Below, one piece after another: positions 21,383-31,330 of a stretch of DNA of 64,000 nt. The first letter of the stretch is position 1, and each line of letters starts with the position of its first letter. The position numbers were made by a program, and so were the translations under genes. The stretch covers positions 28,489-92,488 of the forward strand of contig JAFGKT010000075.1 of assembly GCA_016928435.1 (NCBI GenBank), written 5' to 3'. The DNA comes from Sedimentisphaerales bacterium. GTDB taxonomy: Bacteria; Planctomycetota; Phycisphaerae; Sedimentisphaerales; SM23-30. The notes beneath the pieces were generated by a model that was not told the DNA's origin, did no database searches, and worked only from the letters and a program-made list of their open reading frames with translations.

Positions 21383-22233
21383 TACACCGTTGATTCCGTA
21401 GCGGAAGGTTCGCTGACCGGACTATAAAAACGCAAAGGTCGGCACTTATCGATCAAACCATACTGCTGAGCCAATTCATAAAACCGACAAAGCCCCCGTT
21501 GTTGGCGTTTCCCGAAGTCAAAGCAAATATTTTCCGCGAAATACCGCTGCGCCACTTCGTTAGAAAAACCATGCCGCCCGGCATAAGCCGCAATCACAGC
21601 GTCAATATTCTTGCGCCCTTCAGTGGCCGCGTTCTGCAGCAACTCACATAAATGCCCATCAACCGTCTCACTCGGACACGCCCAAAACGCGTAAACAAAA
21701 GGCAACGACGTCAGCTCAAACCAAGCCTGCCCCAAATCCAACTGGTAAGGCCAATTCGGCAACTGACCCAAAACCTTATCACCAATCAACAACACCGCTT
21801 GCTCCGCTTCAATCGGTCCCGCCAAAGGCTTCATCGGCAACTCGCGTCCAAACCGCAACTGCCAAACCACCCCCGCCAACACTATCGAAGTGTGTGAATC
21901 CCCATCACATGCCAAGCATTCAATCTCATCCAAAGGCCGTCTAGACATTATCCGCACTGTAAGCACCTCGCCCTGCGAAGCAATCGCCGCAATAGGCAAA
22001 ATAAACCAGTCTTGGCTCGTCCGCTGATAGTCAATACTAGGCACTAAAGCGCAATCGACACTGCCGGCTTCCATCAACCCCGCCAGACGCGAAGGAACAT
22101 CAAAACTAACATCCACCCGATCGTTATCTGCCAGGGTATATGTCAAAGGCCGGGTATTGAAAAAGCTCACCGCCCCCACCCGGTACCTATCACGCCCAAC
22201 CAGTCTCTCTGTTGCATCGTTGTTTTCTGTCAT
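21382..22233 (-). CDS. mqnA: Chorismate dehydratase
   Basis: MqnA dehydrates chorismate to 3-enolpyruvyl-benzoate, the first step of the futalosine pathway. The 283-residue protein has the periplasmic-binding-protein-like fold typical of the family: RVGAVSFFNTRPLTYTL at the start, VPSRLAGLMEAGSVDCALVPS, then LIGDKVL and LTSLPFVYAFW. It is the first gene of a two-gene unit with mqnC and is divergent from yggS across a 100-base gap. Confidence 0.87.
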   Translation of the reverse strand: MTENNDATERLVGRDRYRVGAVSFFNTRPLTYTLADNDRVDVSFDVPSRLAGLMEAGSVDCALVPSIDYQRTSQDWFILPIAAIASQGEVLTVRIMSRRPLDEIECLACDGDSHTSIVLAGVVWQLRFGRELPMKPLAGPIEAEQAVLLIGDKVLGQLPNWPYQLDLGQAWFELTSLPFVYAFWACPSETVDGHLCELLQNAATEGRKNIDAVIAAYAGRHGFSNEVAQRYFAENICFDFGKRQQRGLCRFYELAQQYGLIDKCRPLRFYSPVSEPSATESTV

Positions 22234-22333
22234 AGTTGCTTATTATACCTCGATTAATGCCGCTGACAAGGGCATGAACCCCTAAGGAAAAATTCCTTGG
22301 CCCCACGCCGCCCTTGCCCTATAATCAGCCATC

Positions 22334-23077
22334 ATGAAAAAAAGGATCGCTGACAATCTGCAACGGATTCGTGACAATGTAGCCGAAGCCTGCCTCCGCA
22401 AAAATCGCGATCCCAACGAAGTCAGAATCGTCGCGGTAAGCAAAACCGTCGATGTAGATGCCATTCTTTCCCTTTTGGAACTGGGACATTTGGAACTGGG
22501 TGAATCACAAGTTCAGCAGCTAATCCAACGCGACGCCCGAATCCGCGAAACCCTGGCCCGACAGCGCGAACTGCACAGCACCCCTGAAAGCCAAGCCCTG
22601 CCGAGGCCTCATTGGCACATGATCGGCCATCTTCAGCGCAATAAAGTCAAACAAGTACTTCCCCTGGTGGACATGATCCACTCGGTCGATTCCCTGCGTT
22701 TGGCTGAAGAAATCAACACCGGCGTCGCCAAGTCCGGCCTAGCCCACAAAGCCAAAATCCTCCTGCAAGTCAACACCAGCCAAGAAAAGCAAAAGTTCGG
22801 CCTGGCTGTCGGTGCCGTCTCAGCTCTGGCTGAACAAATAAAAACCTTGCCCAATCTCGAAATCGCCGGCCTAATGACCATGGCGCCGCTCACCGACGAC
22901 GCGGAAATCTCCCGGTTTTGCTTCGGCCGACTGCGCGAAATCTTCGAGGAAATGCGCGGCGAACGAATCGTCGGCCCTGAATGCACACACCTTTCAATGG
23001 GAATGAGCCAGGACTACATCGCAGCCGTCGAAGAAGGCGCTACTATCCTGCGTATCGGCTCCGCTCTCTTTTCTTAG
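22334..23077 (+). CDS. yggS: PLP-binding homeostasis protein, YggS family
   Basis: A 247-residue single-domain alanine-racemase-like protein without a C-terminal domain. Visible are RIVAVSKTVD with the PLP lysine at residue 37, GESQVQQ (usually GENRVQE), WHMIGHLQRNKVK, HSVDS, LLQVNTSQEKQKFGL, GLMTMAP and the phosphate-binding LSMGMSQDY. It helps keep pyridoxal phosphate and amino-acid pools in balance. It is alone, divergent from mqnA. Confidence 0.93.
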   Translation: MKKRIADNLQRIRDNVAEACLRKNRDPNEVRIVAVSKTVDVDAILSLLELGHLELGESQVQQLIQRDARIRETLARQRELHSTPESQALPRPHWHMIGHLQRNKVKQVLPLVDMIHSVDSLRLAEEINTGVAKSGLAHKAKILLQVNTSQEKQKFGLAVGAVSALAEQIKTLPNLEIAGLMTMAPLTDDAEISRFCFGRLREIFEEMRGERIVGPECTHLSMGMSQDYIAAVEEGATILRIGSALFS

Positions 23078-23190
23078 ATCCGAGAAATAACTACGTTGCC
23101 AAAGCATTAGGCTGTAACAAGCTATTGTCTTTCGCTGACACTAATTGTCCTTTGAGCTACTCGGTACTCTAACAGAAAAAGTGTGCCCTC

Positions 23191-23820
23191 ATGAGGGAAC
23201 CTATTCGCAGCTATCTTTATAGTCTGTATATTTCTTGGCGTACGGGCAATATGGATGGATTCCGCCCCAAAATATTGGCATACCATCGTAACGTCATAAG
23301 GATTGGCAAAGGTGCCCGTTTGATTGTGGGCAAACGTCTGCATCTGTCAACCAGGCCCACAGCATGGCCCGGCGGGTGCTTCATAGAACTGGGAGCCAAC
23401 AGCACAATCCATTTCACCGGCTACGCCAGTATCCGCGCCGAAGTCCGAATCGAAACCACCGAGAATGCTAAAATAACCATTGGTGATCGTTGTATTGTGA
23501 GGGAACGCGCACGCATCAATGCCAACCAGGAAATCACCCTTGGCGACCGCACAGGTATCGGAAATAGTACCATGATCTCCGACGGCGATTTTCATCCCAT
23601 AATCGAAAATGGCAAAGTGCAGCAAATGACCGCGCCCGTTCATATAGGCGACCACATATGGGTCGGCGCTCACTGTATTATCCTAAAGGGAGTTACCATC
23701 GGCAACGACACCATGATCGGAGCCGGTTCGCTGGTCACCAAAGACATTCCCGATCATGTTGTCGCATTCGGCCGACCTGCCAAACCCCATCATAGTATCG
23801 ACAGTTGTTTTCGCAACTAA
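23191..23820 (+). CDS. Left-handed beta-helix acyltransferase (LpxA-like, maltose/galactoside O-acetyltransferase type)
   Basis: A 209-residue protein with hexapeptide repeats through the body (IELGANSTIHFTG, ITIGDRCIVRERA, ITLGDRTGIGNS) and the catalytic-site pattern of O-acetyltransferases: DGDFHPII (His), HIGDHIWVGAHCIILKG and VTIGNDTMIGAGSLVTKDIP, with a terminal FGRPAKPH. It probably acetylates a sugar or polysaccharide building block; the acceptor is unknown. It is convergent with mnmA, 5 bases apart. Confidence 0.85.
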   Translation: MREPIRSYLYSLYISWRTGNMDGFRPKILAYHRNVIRIGKGARLIVGKRLHLSTRPTAWPGGCFIELGANSTIHFTGYASIRAEVRIETTENAKITIGDRCIVRERARINANQEITLGDRTGIGNSTMISDGDFHPIIENGKVQQMTAPVHIGDHIWVGAHCIILKGVTIGNDTMIGAGSLVTKDIPDHVVAFGRPAKPHHSIDSCFRN

Positions 23821-23825
23821 CCCGC

Positions 23826-24896
23826 TTACCGCCCCGGCGATGCTATCCAACCGCCCCCCAATACAAATCCATCCTTATCGTAAAACACCGCCGCCTGACC
23901 AGGCGTAACCGCGCTAACCGGCTCAGCAAAATCCACTCTCACCCTACCGTCGTCTAACGGCGTAATCTTCGCCGGCGCCCCACGATGGTTGTAACGTATC
24001 TGGGCCGAAACCTCCAACGAACCCACCGGCCGATCGACCAACCAAATCATATTCTCAGTCACAAACGTACCACTAAGCAATTCCTCCCGGCTGCCCAGCA
24101 CCACCGTATTAGTCTCAGCATCCAATCGAATCACATACGCCGGGTCACCCAACGCGATCCCCAACCCCCGCCGCTGACCTATCGTATAACGAAAAATCCC
24201 ATTATGTTCGCCCAACACCTCCCCAGCGGAATTGATAACCACGCCCGGCTTAACCAATTCCGGCGCGTGTTCCGCCACCACCCGAGCATAATCATCATCC
24301 GGAATAAAACAAATTTCCTGCGATTCGGATTTGTCGTGTATCGGCAACTTCAATTCTTGAGCGAAACTGCGTACCTGCACCTTGTGATAATCACCCAAAG
24401 GCAGCAACACACGCCCTTGGTTTTCTCGCCCCATACCGAACAGCACGTACGATTGATCTTTCTTATAATCCCACGCCCGGCACAAACGCGCCCCCTGCTC
24501 CGTCTGCGCCATTCGAGCATAGTGCCCCGTCGCGAAAAATTTCGCCCCCACCTCATCCGCATGATCGATCAGCGCGCCGAACTTCAAACGCCGATTACAC
24601 AACACACAGGGATTAGGCGTACGGGCATGGCGATACTCATCCACAAAATAATCCACAATCCCCTTGAGCTGCTCGCGAAAATCCAGCACATCCAATTCAA
24701 TGCCCAGCATATCCGCCACTAGCCGCGCATCGTCCGCCCCGTCGGTTGATGCGTCTCCGAAAGTATCCTCCCCCGCTACGCCCAATCGCATATACACCCC
24801 GCGCACTTCATACCCCGCCCGCTGCAGCAGCGCCGCCGTAACACTGCTGTCCACCCCCCCGCTCATCGCCACCAATACCGTATCCTTACGCGCCAT
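23826..24896 (-). CDS. mnmA: tRNA-uridine 2-sulfurtransferase
   Basis: MnmA thiolates U34 in tRNAs for Lys, Glu and Gln. The 356-residue protein has the PP-loop SGGVDSS, the first catalytic cysteine in NPCVLCNRRLKF, ATGHYARM, DYKKDQSYVL and the second cysteine in SQEICFIPD, followed by the C-terminal beta domain with GQRRGLGIALGDPAYV. ATG 24896 (MARKDTVLV) is preferred because AAGGA stands 5 bases before it; an upstream ATG would add 5 codons. Confidence 0.95.
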   Translation of the reverse strand: MARKDTVLVAMSGGVDSSVTAALLQRAGYEVRGVYMRLGVAGEDTFGDASTDGADDARLVADMLGIELDVLDFREQLKGIVDYFVDEYRHARTPNPCVLCNRRLKFGALIDHADEVGAKFFATGHYARMAQTEQGARLCRAWDYKKDQSYVLFGMGRENQGRVLLPLGDYHKVQVRSFAQELKLPIHDKSESQEICFIPDDDYARVVAEHAPELVKPGVVINSAGEVLGEHNGIFRYTIGQRRGLGIALGDPAYVIRLDAETNTVVLGSREELLSGTFVTENMIWLVDRPVGSLEVSAQIRYNHRGAPAKITPLDDGRVRVDFAEPVSAVTPGQAAVFYDKDGFVLGGGWIASPGR

Positions 24897-24929
24897 CAAA
24901 ATCCTTATCATTCCCTCCGCAAACCAGTG

Positions 24930-24977
24930 GGGTGGGTAATTTTAACATCTTGTTCAATGTTACCCACGCGGTTCTCT
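24930..24977 (-). repeat. Palindromic repeat, family 2, left copy
   Basis: Arms GTGGGTAA (24932-24939) and TTACCCAC (24960-24967) with an inner GAACA/TGTTC pairing, then CGCGGTTCTCTG. The reverse complement matches 63885-63933 almost perfectly over about 45 bases. It lies between mnmA and the deaminase gene. Confidence 0.8.
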
Positions 24978-25004
24978 GACCAATCGGTTGCGGTTTAACC
25001 ACTC

Positions 25005-25589
25005 TTACGACTGCTTACTGTTATAAATCTCCCCACCCTCCTCAGCGTATAGCTGAAGCAACTCAACCGACTTATCCCGCAGCACATCTTCAATCACTTT
25101 TATGCCCCGCCGCTCCAGCAGTGCCATCCAATAATTGGGTTTATCACCTTCATCAAAGCCTATCGCCCGAGCGTCATTGTCCCTCGCGCCGCAAACCAAC
25201 CGAACAATGCCCGACCAAGCCAACGCCCCCAAACACATCGCGCAAGGCTCGGTAGAACTGACCAACTCATAACCCCCTTCGCCCACCAAAGCAAGATCAT
25301 AACTGCCCAACGACTGCTGCGCCAGCGAAAGCGCCATCATCTCCGCGTGGGTTATGGAACAATTGCTCGTTTGAACAATGTTGACTCCGACGGATATGAG
25401 CTTACCGGTATCTTGAGCAAACACCGCCGCGGCAAAAGGCCCCCCCGTCTTACGAGCGATATTCTCCTCTACCAAACTCAGCACAAACTCCATACGCCGC
25501 TCATCGTCGAGCAACGGTTTATTACACTTACGCGCAACAGGCCCAACCCAATCAGGCAGAGCAAGAGTAAGCTGGTACTTTTTCGCCAT
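25005..25589 (-). CDS. CMP/dCMP-type nucleobase deaminase (guanine deaminase-like)
   Basis: A 194-residue zinc-dependent deaminase with the metal motifs THAEMMALSLA (His-Ala-Glu) and EPCAMCLGAL (Cys-x-x-Cys). KTGGPFAAAVF is the usual substrate loop. Size and the TEPCAMC context resemble bacterial guanine deaminase (GuaD) of the cytidine deaminase fold more than tRNA adenosine deaminase TadA. Substrate is not proven. It follows lon by 24 bases and probably shares its messenger. Confidence 0.75.
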   Translation of the reverse strand: MAKKYQLTLALPDWVGPVARKCNKPLLDDERRMEFVLSLVEENIARKTGGPFAAAVFAQDTGKLISVGVNIVQTSNCSITHAEMMALSLAQQSLGSYDLALVGEGGYELVSSTEPCAMCLGALAWSGIVRLVCGARDNDARAIGFDEGDKPNYWMALLERRGIKVIEDVLRDKSVELLQLYAEEGGEIYNSKQS

Positions 25590-25613
25590 AGATTACGCTC
25601 CGAACTCGGTCAG

Positions 25614-28388
25614 CTATTTGGCTTCTAAGGCCAACTTCAACACTTTTTCGACCCGTTTGACGAACTGAAATTTAATGCCTTTTAGAACGTTCTTAGGCAA
25701 ATCTTCCAGATTTTTGCGATTGCGCTCCGGAAGAATAACCGTCTTGATACCAGCCCGCTTGGCGGCGATGACCTTTTCCTTCACCCCGCCGATCGGCAGC
25801 ACCGAACCGGTAAGCGTAATCTCGCCGGTCATGGCGATATCATGTCGTACCGACCGACCAGACAACAACGACGCCAACGAAGTAAACATCGCCAAGCCTG
25901 CCGACGGACCATCTTTCGGTATCGCCCCGGCGGGAACGTGAATGTGAATGTCACGCTTCTTCAACGCCTCTTCGTCAGCTATAGTTTCAAGCAAATCCTT
26001 GGGCAACTTCACCCGTCGCACGCTGCCGTCCGTCACCGCCAGGTTTTTCAGCACACTAAATGCCGCCTGGGCTGATTCCTTCATCACATCGCCTAATTGT
26101 CCGGTAAGCAGCAACTGACCGCTACCAGGCATAATCGTCGCTTCGATAAAGAGAATCTCACCACCCACCGGCGTATAAGCCAGGCCCGTCGCCACGCCCG
26201 GCACACTGCTGCGCATAGCTAATTCCGACTCGTACAGAATCGGACCAATCAACTTGCCCAACATTGTCGGGGTTACCGTAGCGCTTTTGCGTTTGCCCTC
26301 GGCGATATCCGCAGCTACCGCTCGGCATACCGAAGCGATTTTGCGCTCTAATTCACGAACCCCCGCTTCGCGCGTATATGACTCTATGAGAGCCAGCAAC
26401 GTCTCATCGCCCAACTTGAGCTTCGACGCCGTCAGACCGTTCTCTTTAAGCTGGCGCGGCACCAAGTAACGCTTGGCAATCGCCAACTTGTCGTCAGTCG
26501 TATAACCGGGTAGCTCCAAAACTTCCATACGGTCACGCAATGCCGGGGGAACCGGCCCCATGTAATTCGCCGTCGCGATAAAAATCGTCTTGGAAAGGTC
26601 AAACGGCTGATCGATATAATGATCCGTAAAGGTGTTGTTCTGTTCGGGATCGAGCACTTCCAGCAAAGCCGACGCCGGGTCGCCTCTAAAGTCCGCGCCG
26701 ATTTTGTCCAACTCATCCAGCATGAATACCGGATTGTTCGTACCGCATTTGCGCAGTTCTTGGATAATACGTCCGGGTATCGCGCCGATATACGTCCGGC
26801 GGTGGCCTCGAATCTCCGCTTCATCACGCATACCGCCCAAAGACACACGCACAAACTCCCGACCCATGGAAGCGGCTATGCTTCGGCCCAGCGAGGTCTT
26901 GCCTACCCCAGGCGGACCAACCAGACAAAGAATCGGACTGCGACCTTGCGGATTCAATTTACGCACCGCCAAGAACTCCAAAATCCGCTTCTTTACCTGA
27001 ACCAAATCATAATGATCGCGATTGAGAATACGACGCGCTTTGACCAAATCGAGTTTGTCGCGACTGCTCTTGGACCAGGGCAGTTCGCAAAGCCATTCAA
27101 TATAACTGCGAAGCACACTGAACTCCGGGCTGATCGAATGTATTCGCGACAAACGTTCCAGCTCCCGCATGGCTTCATCTTCGACCTTTTCCGGCATTTG
27201 CGCATCAATAATATCTTGCTTGAGTTCCGCTATGTCCTGCGATTTCTGATCGGTTTGGCCCAGCTCGGTCTGAATCGCCTTTAGCTGCTCCTGCAAAAAG
27301 TACTCGCGCTGGGTTTTGTCGATTGATTGACTAACCTGCTGATGAATCTTATCCGAAAGCTCCAACAGCTCCAATTGACCCGCCAACGCGACCGATAGCT
27401 TTTGCAGGCGTTCTTCGACGTCGATGGTTTCCAGCAGTTCTTGCTTTTTGTCGATGGGAATATTGATATTGGCTGCGAGAAAGTCCGCCAACGCGCCGGG
27501 GTCTTCGATGTTGCTCAACACAACATTCACTTCATCGGGGATGTTGGGGGCAAGTTGAATCATTTTTTCCGCGGTATGCCGAATGTTGGCTGCCAGAGCC
27601 TGCAGCGTTTTGCTCGGCTTGACTTCGGAAGTGATAACCTCGATCCGCGCCTGCATGAACGGTTCTATCGAAAGCCATTCCACCACCTTGAAGCGTACCA
27701 AGCCATGCACCACCAGGCTGTTTTGGCCGTCAGGCAATTTCAATGTTTTCAATACGGTAACCGCTGTGCCGGTCGGATACAGGTCGTCGGCGGTAGGGTT
27801 GTCAATACTGGGGTCTTTTTGGGTGATAACGCCGATAACGTTGTCGGGCTGATTGAGCGCTGCCTTGTCATTTGCCGTGATCTCGTCAATTTCTTGATTG
27901 AGTTGGCCTTCAGCCAAGGCCGCCAAAAGCCGCCGACTGCGAGGCCGCCCCACCGCCAAAGGAATAACCGTTCCAGGAAACACAACCACATTGCGTAAAG
28001 GCAAAATCCCCAACTCAGTGGGAATCAGAAAATGATCGAAATCCGCTTCGGTCTTTGTTTTCATACCGACGCGCCGCCGGGTCGAGCGCAATCTAGGCTG
28101 CTCTTTGCCGCGAGCGACCGACCTGGCTGTAGCCTTATCGCCGGCCTTAGACTGCACCGTAATCTGTCGCGTCGCGGGGGGCAGTTCTATCCCGGTGGAA
28201 TTCACATCCACTTCATCCGGATCGATAGCGTCGGTGTCTAATTGACAGGTATCCCAGATAGAATCGCCGTTGGGCTCGGCCGGACTTTCAGACGGACCAA
28301 TCTCAACCTCCGGTTCATCGCGGATCGGTTGTTCGTTGGGATCACTTTTCTTCTTACGGGTGGTTTTTTTGCGTTTTGTCTCGCTCAT
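25614..28388 (-). CDS. lon: ATP-dependent Lon protease with an extended N-terminus
   Basis: Cytoplasmic AAA+ protease, 924 residues. After a ~110-residue low-complexity Lys/Glu/Asp-rich extension comes the LON substrate domain (GILPLRNVVVFPGTVIPLAV). The AAA module has Walker A GPPGVGKT near residue 490 and HRRTYIGAIPGR. The protease domain has the catalytic serine in KDGPSAGLAMF near 828 and the lysine in GGVKEKVIAA near 869, so it is fully active by sequence. It degrades damaged and regulatory proteins. It is followed closely by the deaminase gene and preceded by the HtrA gene at 265 bases. Confidence 0.96.
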   Translation of the reverse strand: MSETKRKKTTRKKKSDPNEQPIRDEPEVEIGPSESPAEPNGDSIWDTCQLDTDAIDPDEVDVNSTGIELPPATRQITVQSKAGDKATARSVARGKEQPRLRSTRRRVGMKTKTEADFDHFLIPTELGILPLRNVVVFPGTVIPLAVGRPRSRRLLAALAEGQLNQEIDEITANDKAALNQPDNVIGVITQKDPSIDNPTADDLYPTGTAVTVLKTLKLPDGQNSLVVHGLVRFKVVEWLSIEPFMQARIEVITSEVKPSKTLQALAANIRHTAEKMIQLAPNIPDEVNVVLSNIEDPGALADFLAANINIPIDKKQELLETIDVEERLQKLSVALAGQLELLELSDKIHQQVSQSIDKTQREYFLQEQLKAIQTELGQTDQKSQDIAELKQDIIDAQMPEKVEDEAMRELERLSRIHSISPEFSVLRSYIEWLCELPWSKSSRDKLDLVKARRILNRDHYDLVQVKKRILEFLAVRKLNPQGRSPILCLVGPPGVGKTSLGRSIAASMGREFVRVSLGGMRDEAEIRGHRRTYIGAIPGRIIQELRKCGTNNPVFMLDELDKIGADFRGDPASALLEVLDPEQNNTFTDHYIDQPFDLSKTIFIATANYMGPVPPALRDRMEVLELPGYTTDDKLAIAKRYLVPRQLKENGLTASKLKLGDETLLALIESYTREAGVRELERKIASVCRAVAADIAEGKRKSATVTPTMLGKLIGPILYESELAMRSSVPGVATGLAYTPVGGEILFIEATIMPGSGQLLLTGQLGDVMKESAQAAFSVLKNLAVTDGSVRRVKLPKDLLETIADEEALKKRDIHIHVPAGAIPKDGPSAGLAMFTSLASLLSGRSVRHDIAMTGEITLTGSVLPIGGVKEKVIAAKRAGIKTVILPERNRKNLEDLPKNVLKGIKFQFVKRVEKVLKLALEAK

Positions 28389-28653
28389 GCAGCGTTAGTT
28401 TCCAATATAAGAATACAAATCGACTCCTAAGTACAGCTCCAGCCTCACGCCGCACTTAACAATGGTCTCAGCAGGAACACAGCGGAAGATTCACTGATAA
28501 CATAATCTGCCCCCAGCTTCGGCATCGGCATAAGATCAGCCTTGCCCCAAGGGTATCGGTAAGCTTAGCGGCAAGATAGAGAATTGTCAAACACAGCCCG
28601 GCGTAAAGCCTGGCCCAATCACATACAAGAGGTTTTTACAGCGGTAATTACGA

Positions 28654-30174
28654 TTATCGCACCGACCCCTGGATCAGCACGGTACGCCGCCCTATCGGGC
28701 TGACCAAAGACAACTGCATTGCTCCAGTCTCAAAGTCTGTTTGACTGACAATGTCACGCAATTGATCCACTGTCTGTATCGCTGCGCCATTCACATGGGT
28801 AATTACCTCACCGACACGCAAACCACAAAGTTGGGCCAACGACCCCTGGATCACTTCGACAATGATCACCCCCCTGGTCTTTGAATCCAGTCCGTAAAAA
28901 CGCGCAGCCTCCGAATCGAGCTGCCGCACCGAAACCCCCAACCGCGGCCCGTTTCCATGAGGCGATTGCGAACGACCAGGCCCATCAGAACGATTACGCG
29001 GGTCCGACTGCGCCAACCAATGATTTTGCTCCTCCATCGCCTTGGCGACATCGCGGTCACCCAAGACTATATCAAAGTCTATCATCTCGCCGTCGCGCCA
29101 GACCGAAAAAGTCGCTTCCGTTCCCGGAGCCATCGTGGCAATAAGATTACGCAATTGGTTATCATCGACAATTGGATTGCCGTCGATCGCTGTGATGATA
29201 TCAAAACCTTCGAGCCCCGCTTCAGCAGCCGGAGTGTTCGGAACTACCAGGTGTATCAGCACGCCTTCGACGTCCTCGGGAAGCTCAGCCAAAAACTCCG
29301 GAAGATCTCTGCTCAACTCCAAAATATACTCCTCAGGTAGATTACGCAGTTCCTCCAGAGTCCTATTCTGCATCGTCACTCCTAGATAACCGCGACGCAC
29401 CTGTCCGTGAGCGATCAGTTCGCTCGTGACAAAACGCACCAAATCACTAGGCACAGCAAAACCATAGCCCGCTGACACACCCGTCGGACTGAGAATATTG
29501 GAATTGATGCCGATCACCTGGCCGTAGAGATTCACCAACGGACCACCGCTGTTACCCCGATTGATTACCGCGTCGGTCTGGATGAAATTTTCGTAAGCCC
29601 ATGGGTTTACGTCACCACCCACGCCGCCTCGCAAAACCCCGGTTTGTCGGCCGAGAAAACTCACCACACCCGTCGTAACCGTCTGCTGCAAACCGAAAGG
29701 AGAACCTATCGCGATGACAAAATCACCTACCTGCAACTCCGAAGAATCGCCCAATACCGCGTAAGGCAATTCTTCATCGCCCGGGTCAATCTGCACCACC
29801 GCTAGATCGGTATCAGGATCGCACCTTACGTCTTGCGCCGAAAAACGACGCCCGTCCGGCAGAATAATATCAACTTCACTGCCGTCAGCTACCACATGAT
29901 TGTTCGTCACCACATAACCGGCTGGATCAATTATAAAACCCGAACCCAAACCCAAAGGCTGACCGTTATTACCACGCACATCAATGAAAACCACCGCAGG
30001 CATTACCTGCTGGACAGCCCTACGGAAGGTGTTGTTAATCTGCGCTGCCAGATCGGTCTCGGCCGCAGTCAGAGGCTCAGGCGGCACCGCGAACGAAACC
30101 GCCGGCACTGTCAAAACCGCCAGCAAAAACCAAATTACCGCCACTTTCCGATTAAACCCAATAGCTCGTAACAT
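28654..30174 (-). CDS. HtrA/DegP-family periplasmic serine protease with two PDZ domains
   Basis: A 506-residue envelope protease. A signal peptide or anchor occupies residues 10-29 (VAVIWFLLAVLTVPAVSFA). The trypsin-like domain has His93 (VTNNHVVADG), Asp123 (DTDLAVVQID) and Ser209 (NRGNSGGPLVN). Two PDZ domains follow: one around GYLGVTMQN to AGLEGFDIITAIDG, the other around LCGLRVGEVITHVNG. It handles misfolded proteins in the periplasm. Between the PDZ domains a stretch rich in Arg, Asp, Ser and Pro looks disordered. Lon lies just downstream, so two quality-control proteases are neighbours. Confidence 0.92.
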   Translation of the reverse strand: MLRAIGFNRKVAVIWFLLAVLTVPAVSFAVPPEPLTAAETDLAAQINNTFRRAVQQVMPAVVFIDVRGNNGQPLGLGSGFIIDPAGYVVTNNHVVADGSEVDIILPDGRRFSAQDVRCDPDTDLAVVQIDPGDEELPYAVLGDSSELQVGDFVIAIGSPFGLQQTVTTGVVSFLGRQTGVLRGGVGGDVNPWAYENFIQTDAVINRGNSGGPLVNLYGQVIGINSNILSPTGVSAGYGFAVPSDLVRFVTSELIAHGQVRRGYLGVTMQNRTLEELRNLPEEYILELSRDLPEFLAELPEDVEGVLIHLVVPNTPAAEAGLEGFDIITAIDGNPIVDDNQLRNLIATMAPGTEATFSVWRDGEMIDFDIVLGDRDVAKAMEEQNHWLAQSDPRNRSDGPGRSQSPHGNGPRLGVSVRQLDSEAARFYGLDSKTRGVIIVEVIQGSLAQLCGLRVGEVITHVNGAAIQTVDQLRDIVSQTDFETGAMQLSLVSPIGRRTVLIQGSVR

Positions 30175-30388
30175 ATTATAAATCTCTCATTATCAAAGGC
30201 TTAAATGCCAATAGCTCTAGTTTTTCTTGCTCCAAGGCCCCCGCCGCAACTTCCTAGCTGTATTATAGTACGCTCGCCGCGGGATATCCGTTCATGGCGT
30301 ACGAATCGAGACTTTTCTGCCCTCAGCCCACTTTTGGCGAGATATACCTTAGATATTACCGGCACGATTATGATACACGCTGGATTGA

Positions 30389-31237
30389 CTAAAGTGCCTT
30401 GATCGCCGCTCGAAAAGCGTCAATATTCTCGGCGTTCATGTGGTAACAGTGGTCGTTATCCGGGAATCGCCTTGCCGCTACGTCGGCGACATACTCTTGA
30501 GCCGCCTTCAACATCATAGGCGCTACTTGGCAATAAGTCTTGACAAAACGCGGAGCTGAACCACCGGGCAATCCCATAACATCATGTAAAACAATAACTT
30601 GCCCGTCACAGCCGGGACCGCTGCCGCAACTTATAACCGGCACCTCACAGCGTTTGCTGACCTCCGCAGCCACCTCCGCGGCCACACACTCCAACAACAA
30701 CGCCACCGCCCCAGCCTGCTGCATCGCCAGGCAATCCTTAACCAAATCCACCGCCTGCTCAACCTGCCTGCCTTTGACAATAGTAGCGGTTTGATACGCC
30801 GATTGCGGACGATAACCCAAATGAGCGATCACCGGAATATTCGCCTTGGCTAAATCCGCCACCAAATCGACATAACGATGATCAACTTCTACCTTGACCG
30901 CGTCGCAGCCGGCTTCGGTCAGGAACCGCCCGGCGTTACGTATCGCGTCGGCCTTGCTGGTCTGGTAGCTCAGAAAAGGCATATCACCGATCAAAAACAC
31001 ATTGGGCCCACCTCGACGAACCGCCGCTGTAATCGCGATCATCATATCCATAGTCGCCGGGAGAGTACTATCATACCCCAATATCACCTGCGCCAGCGAA
31101 TCGCCCACCAAAATGCTGTCGATCCCCGCTTGCTGCAATAATGCCGCGGTGTGGGCATCGTAGCAGGTCAATACGGTTATAGGACGCTGCTGTCTTTTAA
31201 ACTCCAACAGTTGAGCTAGATTAACTCGCTGTGACAT
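30389..31237 (-). CDS. panB: 3-methyl-2-oxobutanoate hydroxymethyltransferase
   Basis: First enzyme of pantothenate synthesis; it transfers a hydroxymethyl group from methylene-tetrahydrofolate to ketoisovalerate. The 282-residue TIM barrel shows LTCYDAHTAALLQQAGID, ILVGDSLAQVILGYDST, LIGDMPFLSYQ, AVKVEV and HLGYRPQSAYQ. The usual H-x-G-L/T-PQ segment and the C-terminal SCGSGPGCDGQVIVLHD are present. It lies 93 bases after the DAHP synthase gene on the same strand. Confidence 0.94.
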   Translation of the reverse strand: MSQRVNLAQLLEFKRQQRPITVLTCYDAHTAALLQQAGIDSILVGDSLAQVILGYDSTLPATMDMMIAITAAVRRGGPNVFLIGDMPFLSYQTSKADAIRNAGRFLTEAGCDAVKVEVDHRYVDLVADLAKANIPVIAHLGYRPQSAYQTATIVKGRQVEQAVDLVKDCLAMQQAGAVALLLECVAAEVAAEVSKRCEVPVISCGSGPGCDGQVIVLHDVMGLPGGSAPRFVKTYCQVAPMMLKAAQEYVADVAARRFPDNDHCYHMNAENIDAFRAAIKAL

Positions 31238-31330
31238 ATAGTTTTATTCTCCAACAATCCGCCGAGACATCCATCGCGGGGCAATGTAACTAACACGCCG
31301 ATCCTACACTAATGATAAGCGTTTCGGCGG

